The notes beneath the pieces are model-generated. The model saw only the letters and a program-made list of their open reading frames with translations. It was not told the DNA's origin and did not search any database. 64,000 nucleotides of DNA from Atrichornis clamosus (taxonomy: Eukaryota > Chordata > Aves > Passeriformes > Menuridae): assembly GCA_013400975.1 (NCBI GenBank), contig WBMZ01004629.1:62001-126000 (forward strand), in the 5' to 3' direction. A program made the translations under genes and the position numbers. Shown piece by piece: positions 48,710 through 60,114 of the stretch; the first letter of the stretch is position 1; every line of letters begins with the position of its first letter.

Positions 48710-48869
48710 ACCTTAAAGATGAAATCATCTGCCCCAAGGTAAAAGCAGATGAGATCTGTGATCCTTGTCAGTATAAGCAGAAGAAAATGCCTTTCTGACC
48801 CCAAATCTAACACAACTGCACTCTGAGCAGGTAAGTAAGACATACAGCAGGTTTTATTTGCCAGTAGTG

Positions 48870-48891
48870 CTTTATCACTAAAGTGATAAAG
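48870..48891. promoter_or_regulatory. 22-base perfect palindrome with paired GATA sites
   Basis: CTTTATCACT-AA-AGTGATAAAG is an exact inverted repeat with a two-base centre. Each arm holds a GATA core (TTATC / GATAA), so it offers two opposed GATA-factor sites. It could bind such factors or be a chance palindrome. Confidence 0.45.
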
Positions 48892-51800
48892 TGGGGAGTT
48901 GACACACTGGATCGTGTTTGTGGCACTTTTGGTCCATGTTGTATAAAGACCATCGTGGTGGGATCCTGGTCCACATCTGGGTCTCTTTATCAGGTGGCTC
49001 TGTCATTGTGCTCCACAAAATCACCTTCCTGAGCCCCACAGGAGGCCAGCAGAGGCCTTGAACCTTGAGCTCTGGTTTTGATCATTCTTAGAGTATAGCA
49101 CCAGGTATGACAGGGATACTGTGGTTATGTCCAAGCAGGGCAGAGGGAGGGGATCTGTAACAGAGAGTGTCCTGGACACACGGAAGAGAGACTGGGTTAG
49201 TGCACTGACCGTCCAGCACTCACCTCTGCCACTGGGGTTTTCTCCTCAGAGCAGATTATCCTCCTCCTGCTCTGGAGCAGTGTCTGATCTCCCACTGAAC
49301 CCTATTACGGTGGGGTCTCATAGGAGATGTCCTTGGGAATATGGGACAGGCTGAGGGCTGGCCCATCTCTGATTGCTGTGGCTGCAGGACATCAGAGTCC
49401 TCCACGCTATCTGGACACCTGGCTGAATGCCCTGGGGCATCTCAAAATACTACTTGCTACCTGTGTTTGGGAATCTGATTTGTGCACTTGGTAATGCGTT
49501 TCCTCTTCCCCTCACAGGCTGTTTCAAAGTATAAATAGTTACATACATCCAAGCTTAACTCTCAAACTTTGTCTTTTCCAGTATGGGTAAAACTGTACTG
49601 TGTTTCTCCCCAGAGTATCATAAATCTTTTTTATGGTGTGTCATGTCTCTTTGAGAAGCTGGATAAGTCAAAAACATTTTCCATGCTCCCTCTTTTATTC
49701 CCACATCCTCCTCAATGTATAAGCTCGGCAAAAGAATGAATTTTTCCATAGCAACTTTACCCAGACTGTGCACAGGGCCAGGTTCCCTTTGCTGCCTCTT
49801 TTTGTTATTTCTCTTTGCATTTTTGGAAGGGTTATGGCACTCTTTAGTAGTAGCATTTACAATTACTTTCAACAATGTGTGAGTTGTGGCTGTTATCACA
49901 AGTCTGGCTCTCCCAGTCTGTGGCTATCACCTTGTCCCTGACTCCTAGGTGCAGTTTGGACAGTGACCTACTGACCTTGCAATTCAGATAACTCAGCCTC
50001 TTCAGTCTGCTATTCGACTATTTTTATTTTGAATTACAATGAATGCCACCAGCAAATATTTCATGTTCCTAAATGACTGATAAACTGTAAGTGTTGGCTC
50101 AGGGACTGGTCTCTATGGACTGGGCTGGAATGACCTTGGTAACAGATACATCTCCACCAAGACATGATGAGATTCACCAATGAGGCAGTTTTTAGTTATT
50201 TTACTATGTACTTTGTTATTCTCCTTAAAATATTTTTAAACAAAATATCACCTGCTCCTTAATCAAATGCCCTCCAGAAATCAATATAGACTATATCAAT
50301 ACACACGACCTTGTCAACTCTGACTGAGATTCCCTCAAAAAAATGATATATTTAATGCCTTGATTTTCTGGTACATGGGATAGCATGAGTGCCATTTCAT
50401 CAACATATGAAGTACAGCCTGAGGCACTCACTTAATGGGGTGCAAAGATAATGCACTGCTCTTAAAACTCTTTTCTAACCCCGACTAAAGAGTAATATTA
50501 GTGCTTTGAGGAATTACTGGAAGTAACTGGGTTTCTGAAATTATTTTTGCATGCCCTGATTCGCATTTTGGCAGGTTGATATATGAAAAGAAGCCACTAA
50601 TTTACAAATAATTTGTTTTTTAAATCAAAAAAGGCTGACCTTGTCACAAGACTGACATATTTAGTCTGGCCAGCTTTGCTCAGACACCGTCAATCATTTG
50701 GTTTTCGTACTGGTTGGCATCTTTTTCCATTTTCCATGATGGTGATCCCACAGTCAGAGAACATATAGAGTATTATTTTTCATTGTAATTGGTTTCTTCT
50801 ACCTGATTTCCACTTTTATTGCTAACTGTTACATGAGAAAGTATCAACTTGGAGGCAACATGGCGAATGTTGCAGTTCTTTGGGCATAATGCCAATACAG
50901 TTTAATAAAGTATCCAGAAGTTTTCATTATAAATTAGTGAGCCAAATTCCAATTATATAACATTGTCTCCCAGAGACCTGTAGTCTGGACCATTACTCAG
51001 TTGACAATTAAAATTCCAGTGAGGCAGTGGACTCCTATTCTTAGGACTGTGCCTGTAATACATTATTGTGTGTCTTTTTGAAGACAATCTTTGAAATTAG
51101 AAGCTTTATCCTAAGTAGATCTGAAGATTTTAGACCAGAAGATATAAAACAGATGATTATATGCCTTAGTTTTTCTAATTCAATTACCATCTATTTTTAT
51201 CTCAGAGAGAATTTACACAGAGACAAAGTAAGTGAAGAAAAATGAGATCAAAGAAGAATCAAATGGAAGGTAATCTAATTGGTGAGACCTCAAACCTATT
51301 TATCAACTTTTGCATATTAAGCAGTTCTCTATAATGCTTTTCATTTCTTTCTTATAGCTATTTCTGTAGGATTGCATTTAATGAAGCACAACAAAACATT
51401 GAGGTAGGCTTGATCCCATTTCTCTTCATCTCAGAGCTGAAGAAGCTCAGCCAAAAGAGCTATTACTAAAAATTGATACAATTTGCAGTTCACAGAGGGT
51501 CCTCCTTTCTGCTCATATTTCAGGGACTTAAGAACGTGGAGGCGTTGTAAAGGGGGGCTGTGGGAGGCAGCCACTGTGGCTCCCTCAGAGACAGGCACAC
51601 CAGCTGCCTAGTTCAGGGAACGTGTTGTCTGGGGAGCTGCTGGAGGAGATAGAGGGCACAGCTGCCTCGTGATGCCTCCACAGAGGTAGGGAAGGCTTGG
51701 TCTGACCACCTGTGCAGCACCATCGTGGTTTTTGGTGTGGGGTAACAAGGAAGAGCTCTGCTGCCTACGGGGAGCTTCACTGGTCAGTGAGACCCAAGAG

Positions 51801-54800
51801 CCTGGCTTACAGCTGGCAGTGTAACTTGAGGAATCACCTGCCAGAAACCCAGCCTACCCACCCCACGTGCAAGGGTACACTACTCTAACCATCAAGAGGC
51901 TGAGAAACTGCTGTTAAGGTTACAGAAGACTGTGACAGTAAGAAGAGGGTCAGTGAAAGTTAGAGACTGAAATATAAGACTGAGATGGGGGTTTTGCCTT
52001 TGTTTACCCAATGCTATTTAAAAAAAATTGGCAGATTAACTAATTCTTGCAAAAAATAGTTAACAAAAACTTTAGACTCTGCAGAAAGCATCAACACTTT
52101 TACTAGGTGGTTGTTTGCCCAATCTTTTGCTGCTTTTTGTTGCTGCATTCCTTGCAGTCACTCAGTAGTTTCACAGCAATAAACCACTGAATTGCCACCT
52201 GTGAAGGCTAAGGCAGCACAAGGAATTTAGCAATGGCTCTGTGTCTACAGACTGGACAGTGAACTTGGTCTTCTAAAGCTCCTATGGGGTCTCTGGCAAA
52301 TCCCACATTCAATATGCCAGCTTTGAAGTTTTGTGCCTCAATAGTTCTAAAGAGATTCTTCTGCTTCCTCACCCATGAGGCTTTTCATTATGCCAGCAGT
52401 GTCATCCCAAAGACATTTACATGCCTAACTGGTAGTGGAATCATATGAGACTTAGAAACCAGAGCAATTTTGCTGCTTCCCCAGCTGGAAGGAAAGGGAT
52501 TAACCAGAGAAATGCAGCAGACAGCATATTTTGTAGCGGGAGCAAATGCAGAGTTCCTGTTGGCATTCTGACTTGACCAGCTCCAGTCCTGGCTAGCGGA
52601 AACAGTGTGTCAGATGACAAATGTGACAAAACATAGCTCTGTTTGCTCTGGGCTGTGTGTTTCCTGGATGTGATTACATGTCTATGGGAAGCAGGCTCCT
52701 TCAGTCTTCCTGGCCAATTATGGGAGAACAAGGACGGAATGTTGAATGTTATTTGTACCTTGAGGTTGCTGGTTCAAATGTCCTCTGGAGTGGCTTGTAA
52801 TTAAATATCATTACATTTTGATTAGAGCTCTGTCTCTAATATCAATTATCCAGTGTAAAAGGAACCTGTGGTTTTACCTTGATTCTTAGAGGCAAATACC
52901 CGTATGATATCAACTGAACTCCATGCAGCTTGCCTGGAATGGACATGTGAGGCATTTGGGAAAGTAGCTAAACATAATCCTGCATGAAGCCTTACCTGAT
53001 TACTGAGTGTTGCTGTACCCTTTGTGGTAGAATACCTGACTTTCCTGTTTTTTCTGCTTTCACCTACAATCAAGTGTCTTTAACTGCTTTCTTCTAATTA
53101 AAAATGGAACGAGAACACAGTTGTAATAAGAGACTCATCCATCATACAGTTATGGACAAATCCTTCTCCAGGATAAATTGGCATTGCTCTAATGACTTAA
53201 GGGGAGTTTCAGTCAACTGAAAGTCTTCGCCATTAATTTGGGCAAGTCAAGCCCACAGGCCTGTTGTGGTCCTCAATAACGATTAGCATGCAAGAAATAC
53301 TGGCATTGGCCTCTTGAGAATGATATTTGATTTAATTATTTGAAGACAAAATTCAGGAAATGTAGGTCAGTTGTAAATGAGAACAAGTGCAAATTCTGTT
53401 ATCTGAGAGTTTTTTTATAGCTGTACCATGTCCTCCTACTGAGAAAAAAATATCATACCTTAACTTGGGTGATGAGATAATGTGAAGAATAATTCTTGAG
53501 AAGATTTTATCTTCTTTGCCTTGCCCCATATAATCCTCAGCTCCATAACAGGAATGCTATGATCAGAGATCTACCACCTTGAACATCAAATACTATATAA
53601 ATAGAGTTTAAAAGGAATAAAAGGAAAATAGGAGCCTTCCCCCAAAATGTTAAACCATAATTTTACCTTGTGAGTGGAGGGTATTTGCTACTCTCAGCTT
53701 GGATAAGAGACCACCTCCTATGATGCTGAGCTGAAACACTGAACACTTTCCTGAGCTGCAAACTTCAAAGAACAGGGGAATTTTTTGAGTATTTACTCAT
53801 ATGTTTCAGATTCATGTTGTAGACTAGAAGCTGATAGGAGAAGAAAAAATCCACAGAACCCAAACCACTTAATAGCTGGTTGCAGCAAAACCCACCAAGG
53901 TTTATTTTTATCCAGTCCCAAATTTTCTTTAGTCAGAGTCCCTAAAGTCACTTTACATGCTGGAGAGAAATATGATTGTACAAATATGGGAAGAAATCTT
54001 CCCCTTCATAAGCAGAAAAATATGGCCTTTCATAAATGTTGACTTTTCTTTAGGTAGTCCGTAATATTTTAGTGTTAATAACAAAAGCAACTGAAGTCCA
54101 ATACAAAGAACAAGTGGGTGGTCTGGAAAGAAAAGCAGTATGGATTGATCTACTTTTTTTTGTGGAGTCTGTGACAGAGTGAGACTGTGAAACATTTTAG
54201 CTGCATGACAGTTTGACTTTTTTACCTCACTGATTATTCAGTATAAGATAGTAATAATGGTTGCAATATCTTTGAAAGTTTTGCCACATAGAAAGCTCTG
54301 AGACATCCCAATAAACTCAGTTTTCCAGTGTTTATACGAACACTAACCATATTTATGGAACTGGGCCAATTATAGTACAGGAAAAGAGTATAGGAGGTTT
54401 TTGATGACATGCTGAAGATTTGCAGGTGGTAGAAAATCTAATTATTGATTTCCATTTTGCATATTTAGTAGTTGATGAAAACTCATAAGAGCTACAAGAG
54501 TACTAAAAGAAAAAGTGAAGTATAAATCAAACAAGATACAAGTTAAAATTAATTGCTTTGAAGTGATGATCTTGGTTAACAAAACCAGAAAAAGAAGGAA
54601 AGGAAAAGTAGATTTGTGTCTGTGACTAGGTAATTCCAAGGGGTTCATTTTGCCAGAGGTGATAATGCTGCTGCTGGGACAAGGACACAGGAGTGTCTCA
54701 GAGGGTCACATGAAGGGGCTTCAGCAGCTTCTGTCTGCATCTCAGACCCTTCCCAGTATCCCTGGGGGATGCTGTTCATTAAAGAAAAAATGAGCACTTA

Positions 54801-55939
54801 TTTGGTTTTTTCACCCCAGAATTCTCAGGGAAATGTAATATATTCATAAGAGAAATAGAAAAGTAACTGTCCTCTAACCTAGGAATATTCAAATATTAAC
54901 AGTTACACGATCTATATATTCTTCCTTACAGCTCATTGAGGAACTGCCTGAACTTTTGGCTGCTGAACTTTACAGTGCAGGGAGTAGGAAGGAACAAAAA
55001 GTGATGGTATCCAGCTACTGCCTCTTCTAAAAAACCCCATGTTCCAAAACATTGTCTGGTAAACAATACTGTTGTTTGATTATTAACTATTAGACCATTC
55101 AATAAAATGTTTGATATATAATTCAATGAAAGCTGTAGAAAGTCAAATGTCTCTTTCCATATTCATTATTTATGCCCATTATAAGTGTTACTAAAGCATG
55201 ATAAAGCAATTCAGTGAGTTATAGGTTTAGTGTTGACATTTCTTTGGTGGAACTGTATCCATAAATACGAACCGAACTAACCATAAGTCAGAGTTCTCTG
55301 ACGTAAATGAACAGGGCTGATCTACATACAAATAAACTCATGAACGCCAGCTGGATTAGTCACATGAGCCAAATTCACACAGGACCAGGCTGTATTTTGT
55401 AAGGAACCATTAATCAGATGATATATGTTCTTGATCTACTGTGTAGTATGGACATGGACTGAGGACTCCTGAGGAAAATGTTTTACTGTTTCAACACAGG
55501 TCTTCATGCAAATATCATAGCTGACCATGACACCTTGGTTACAACTGGGACCAAAATCTTAAAATATCAGATTTTCCCAGAGTTGAAGAGGAAATTAAAA
55601 TGCAGCTCTCCTTATAAAGGTGAGGTTCATCTCTAAAAATAAATACCAAGTATAACTTTAAAATGACAGCGGATCATGAAATCACTGAGCAAACAAACAA
55701 GGTAACATGTCTAGGGTTTAAAATCCACCATTTATTCACAGGTTTTGAAAACCAGTGCAAAGCCAGGGTTATACCTGCAGTATGTTACAACACCATTAAT
55801 CATCTTCCACCTATATTCAGATGTCAAAAGAGTAGACACATTCTTCAGACACAGGAATGGCTGGAGATTACTCCATCTCTGATATTTGTTTTTTTTCTCT
55901 GTCCCAGCTGCTTGCTAAACTACTCAAACTTCCATACAT
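48892..55939. other. Mostly single-copy non-coding stretch
   Basis: GC-richer patches at about 49.0-49.4 and 51.5-51.9 kb have more open frames but no recognisable product. The rest is AT-rich. No CR1, LTR or RNA gene recognised. Open frames stay below 100 codons. Confidence 0.6.
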
Positions 55940-56248
55940 ATGCAAAGGAGTGATCAGGACATTCCCAGTGGTATAGCTGCCCTTAATAAAATCTCCCATG
56001 ACAAGAAAATATTTGTGTGGAGGCATGAGGGGCAGTCCTTCTTGCAGGTGGATGAGGAGGGACGATTGGTGCGGCAAGTGAGGAACGGTGCCAGGTCCCT
56101 TCAAAACGTGTGGGCACTGCATGCCTCAGGCGCAGCTTTCACTGGCAGGGCAAGGAATAACCTTGCCACTGCCTCTTGCAACTCAATCATCGCACTTGCT
56201 GAGGTCAATGTCCCTTGCACCACTCTTGCATTTTGCAAAGGTTTTTAG
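55940..56248 (+). other. Unidentified 102-codon open frame
   Basis: From an ATG at 55940 to a stop at 56248. The predicted peptide has a balanced, protein-like composition: an N-terminal part with DKKIFVWRHEGQSFLQVDEE, a basic middle (RLVRQVRNGARS), and an Ala/Asn/Cys-containing end. There is no signal peptide or membrane segment. A second frame overlaps it from 56088, which weakens the case. It might be a processed-pseudogene piece, a lineage-specific exon or chance. I recognise no family. Confidence 0.25.
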
Positions 56249-56975
56249 TTTTTACTGTGTTTTTAGTATTTACTGTGACTTAACACTGCCATTTAGCAAG
56301 AAGAAGACAATCATCTGTTTAACCCAAAATCCTCAGGCTTTACTTCAGGAAGAAAATGTTGTGGGGATTCTCCCAGAGTCTTTAATACTGTCCATGGTAT
56401 AATAACAACAACTAGTAGTACCGTGGGCATAGAAATTTTGTGCTAATTTTCACTTAATTTTGCAGGGACATTGGGAAGTGAGTTAGACAGACAAAAATGT
56501 TGAAAAAAAGCAGGACAGTTACATAAATCCCCAGAATTTCAGTAATAAAATGAAGTTAGAGTGTTAGGCAGATACCATCAGCTCCCTTTAAAGGAAGCTT
56601 AACAGATCACATAGATTTTTTTAATCCCTTTATGTTTTATTTGAATGCTGAGTAAACATCTGAGCTCTTCAATGCATGTAGGCTGCGTGAAAGATTAATG
56701 TGCAAAATTTACATACATCTGGAAAAAATTATTGCACACTTAGCACTGGGTATAAATATTGTCATAGTTCCAACCAGAAAGACACAGGAGGCATGAGAGT
56801 TCATTAGCTTTTCTGCTTTAGAGAGACAGATTCAAAGCGTATCCTCCAACAGGAATGCAAAGAGGTTTGTTATTTTAGTTTATTTATTCTGTGCTTGAGT
56901 AGTCTCATAACCATGGGACCTGAGAGCATCTTATTTTGGTATTTTGGGAAATACATCCCACCTTCTTTCTTGCAG
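56249..56975. other. Non-coding stretch, no gene seen
   Basis: AT-rich sequence ending in a polypyrimidine tract that forms the acceptor of the next candidate exon. Confidence 0.6.
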
Positions 56976-57098
56976 TTTTCCAGTTGAGCCTTGCAGCCCC
57001 TCCATCCATCACACCAGTGTGTTGGGCACCCTGCTGTCTGCAAGGGCAGAGCGTGCAGGGCTCACTGACCGGCTGCCCTCGGCTCAAAGCCGCTGCAG
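56976..57098 (+). other. Candidate 123-base exon
   Basis: The acceptor CTTCTTTCTTGCAG ends at 56975 and a possible donor CAG|GTGTCT lies at 57099. The 123 bases between are GC-richer than their surroundings and open in the frame that reads FPVEPCSPSIHHTSVLGTLL onward. That frame is open for about 40 codons and continues past the donor to a stop at 57147. The donor is weaker than consensus and the peptide is not recognised. It could be a lncRNA exon, or simply GC-rich DNA. Confidence 0.22.
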
Positions 57099-57340
57099 GT
57101 GTCTCTTAGAACTGGGGCAATATTCAGTGGCTAAAACAGTGACCTGAGTGGTGTAATTCAGACTTTCTGAGCAAAGCCTGTGTCCACTGCCCTGCTGCGC
57201 TCTGCCCCTGGGGAGCAGGTGGGGTGGTGGTGGGAGAGAGGTGCCACACCTGGGGAAGTGCCGCGGGGACTGGCACTGATCTTGAGGTTTGCATAGCAGC
57301 GCTCAGAGAGGAAATCTGCACAAGAGGCTTAACTGGGTTA

Positions 57341-57567
57341 TCATAGAATCATAGAATGGTTTGGATTGGAAGGGATCTTGAAGATCACCTAGTTCCAACC
57401 CCCCTGCCATAGGAAGGGACACCTTTCACTAGATCAGGTTCCTCAAAGCCTGTTGAATCTTTCATGGGATGGGGCATCTACAGCTTCTCTGTGAAACTTT
57501 TCCAGTGCTTCACTACCCTGACAATAATGATTTTCTTCCTAATTTAATCTATACCTACTCTCTTTCC
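57341..57567 (-). mobile_element. CR1 LINE 3' end, minus strand
   Basis: Begins TCATAGAATCATAGAATGGT (complement of the octamer tail), then TTGGAAGGGATCTTGAAGAT, CACCTAGTTCCAACCCCCCT and CCATAGGAAGGGACACCTTT. It fades near TTTCTTCCTAAT...CTACTCTCTTTCC. This is a typical bird CR1 subfamily, about 230 bases long and truncated at its 5' end. Confidence 0.93.
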
Positions 57568-59070
57568 ACATGCAAACATCAGGGGTGAAAAAGTGGCTGC
57601 ATTTTGGCCAGGAGAGGTTGACTTGGGACCACTCAATGGTACGCTCTTTTGGCAACGCAGTAGTGATGAAGTAAGTGGACATGGGACCATCTGTAACTTG
57701 TCCAGTATTTTAGGACCGTGAAAGATAATGCTGGCAGCATATTTTTAAAATTAGTAAGAAAAACATTATTGACATAGTTGGAGTAACATATGGTCTCCTT
57801 GTTATCCAGTCATTCAATCCTAAGTGCGCCCTTACGCCCAAACAGCACAGTAAATGAACACTTTGTAGTGATTATGTAGTAGGTGGCTTAGAACAAGTTG
57901 GTTCAGAGGGTGTGTTCTCTATTTCAGCTACATTTGACATGACAAATCTTCCTCTTGTTTTCAAATGCAGCACTAGCAAGGACATGCCTTGGGCTCATTT
58001 TTTTCCCTCATGAAGCAAAAGGAAAATATGGAAATTTCTTGATCCTGCTGCAATCCATCAAAAACAACAGTTATGCCCCTGGTCTTTCAGGAGGAGACAT
58101 GAATGTTTTCCCCTCAAGGCATCTGAATTGATGGATCAAATTTAAAACTAGAAGAATATTATCTTATGAAATAAAATAAAACAAGAGGAAAGACACATGA
58201 AGGGGTTAAATGGCAGGGTCAGAAGTAAAATGAGAGCCAATGTATTAATTTCATGACAACAAAATGATGGGTTTCACAGAAAGGATTAATTACACTGCAC
58301 TTCACAGCTTTGGACAATTAAGTCTTGGCTTTAACCTCAGTTAGAAAACTAAACTATTAATTCATAATTTTGCCTCCCTCTACCTCCAGAATTGTTTACT
58401 TTAGCCTGGATTTTGATTTATCCTGCAATAGAAATGGAATCTGGTGTTGAATCTTGGATCTTGACCCAAATGTGGTACAGATCTGAACTGCATTGAAAAA
58501 GATGAGATTGTGGTACTCTAGTCTCATAATCTGTGGTCAGGTTTTTGATTACATGTAGAAAAAGGAGACAGACCTTTTGATATGCTGGTTTCTAATACAA
58601 GAGGTGAGAGTGGTCATTTGATTGTATATGGACAATCTCAAATACCTATACTGCAAAATCCCCACTCTGGCCTCACAGCACATTGTAGTTCTTCACATTA
58701 AAGTTCATCTGGCCATACATACAGAAAACTGCATGTACCAATAGATCTAGTTTCTCATTTGGGAATTCTCACTATGCATATCTTCTGTGCTGTCATTTCC
58801 CCATTTTGTTCTCCAGTTGTTTAAAACTGGAAAAAGGAAATGTCCTGGTCAAAAGAGAACTTTGTCTGCATCTTTGAGTAATTTGACCCTGATGTGAGCC
58901 TAAACAGTATGTCCCACTCCTTCCCATCCTGTTATGTGTGCTAAACCTACTCTGCTGCACTGCATGAACTTCCCTGTGTCTTGCTCCAGACTGTGGAGCA
59001 GATGCATGTAAGATCAGTTTCCTTTCAGAGGAAGCTCCACTGGGGGTTCTGCTCCAGGTGCACACTCATG
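57568..59070. other. Non-coding stretch, possible regulatory cluster
   Basis: No gene. At about 58240-58372 four ATTAAT/CAATTA-type homeodomain motifs occur within roughly 130 bases. The 90-codon minus-strand frame at 58793-59065 has no recognised feature. Confidence 0.6.
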
Positions 59071-59355
59071 TCACAGAATCACAAAACCAGTTAAGTTGTA
59101 AATGACCTCTGAGATCATCAAGCACAACCTATGACTGAACACCACTATGTCAACTAGACCATGGCACTGACTGCCACAACAAGTCTCCTTTAAACACCTC
59201 CAGGGACAGTGACTCCCTCACTTCCCTGGGCAGCCAGTTCCAATGTCTAATCACCCTTTTTGTGAAGCAATTATTCTAAATCCTAAACCCCTCTGGCACA
59301 GCTTTTGTCCTATTCCTAGTTGCCTGGGAGAACAGGCCAACCCCTACCTGGTGGG
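59071..59355 (-). mobile_element. CR1 LINE fragment, minus strand
   Basis: Starts TCACAGAATCACAAAACCAG and carries CTCCAGGGACAGTGACTCCC, CTTCCCTGGGCAGCCAGTTC, and GTTGCCTGGGAGAACAGGCC near its inner limit. The minus-strand translation includes VGVGLFSQATRNRTKA, a decayed CR1 ORF2 C-terminal motif. The copy is 5'-truncated and lies head to head with the next CR1. Confidence 0.9.
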
Positions 59356-59668
59356 GCCCAACCAGACATATACTGGGAATATTTGGCTCAGGAAACAGGC
59401 CTGCAGTAAAACTTTTGAACTGCCTATGCCATAGTTGAATATGAGTCAGCAGTGCCCTGGCAGCCAGGAGGGCCAACCCTGTCCTGGGGGGCATCAGGCC
59501 CAGCATCGCCAGCCGGGCAAGGGAGGGGATTGTCCCACTCTGCTCTGCACTGGGGCAGCCTCACCTCGAGTCCTCTGTGCAGTTTTGAGCACCATAATAT
59601 AAGAAAGATATAAAGCTCTTAAAGAGTGTCCAAAGGAGGGTCATGAGGATGATGAAGAGTCTGGAAGG

Positions 59669-59724
59669 GAAGCCTTATGAAGAGCCTCTGAGGTCATTTA
59701 AATTTTAGAAGCCTTATGAAGAGC
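59669..59724. repeat. 39-base-spaced duplication inside CR1
   Basis: GAAGCCTTATGAAGAGC occurs at 59669-59685 and again at 59708-59724. Intact CR1 copies have this site once, so this copy, or its source, has a small internal duplication. Confidence 0.75.
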
Positions 59725-60024
59725 ATGTCCAGGTTCAGCCTGGAGAAGAGGAGACTGAGGAGAGACATCATTGTGGTCTTCAACACCCTCATAAGGGGAA
59801 GTGGAGGGCCAGGCACTGATGTTTTCACTCTCATGACCAGTGACAGGACCCGAGAAAATGGCATCAAGCTGTGTCAGGTGAGGTTTGGGTTGGATATCAG
59901 GAAAATATTTTTCAGCCAGAGGGTGCTTTCCTGGGTGTTTCCCAGGGAAGTGGTCACAACACCAAGCCTGAAAGAGTTCAAGAAGCATTTGGACAAGGCT
60001 CTCAAGCACATGGTTTTATTCTAG
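59716..60024 (+). pseudogene. CR1 ORF2 C-terminal remnant
   Basis: A 102-codon open stretch from 59716 to a stop at 60024. It matches the C-terminal part of CR1 ORF2: SRFSLEKRRLRRDI, then MTSDRTRENGIKLCQVRFGL, KIFFSQRVLSW, PREVVTTPSLKEFKKHLDKA. The reverse transcriptase and endonuclease domains are missing, so it is not functional. Confidence 0.88.
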
Positions 60025-60114
60025 GAGGGTCTTGCATAGGGCTAGAAGTTGGATTTGATGACCCTGATGGGTCCCTTCCAATTCAGCATATTCTTTGATT
60101 CTATGATTCTGTGA

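Larger units (their letters stand above)
59430..60114 (+). mobile_element. CR1 LINE, 5'-truncated, with 3' end
   Basis: From about GAATATGAGTCAGCAGTGCC through CAGGAGGGCCAACCCTGTCC, CAGCCTGGAGAAGAGGAGAC and GTTGGATTTGATGACCCTGA to the terminal TTCTATGATTCTGTGA at 60114. This is a different CR1 subfamily from the 31 kb copy, judged by its ORF2 wording (TSDRTRENGIKLCQVRF). An internal 17-base repeat marks a 39-base duplication at about 59669-59724. Confidence 0.93.

Noticed and set aside
48722..48785. Possible second MIR-like relic
   Set aside because: Only about a dozen bases (CTGCCCCAAGGT) resemble the core, and the flanks do not align.
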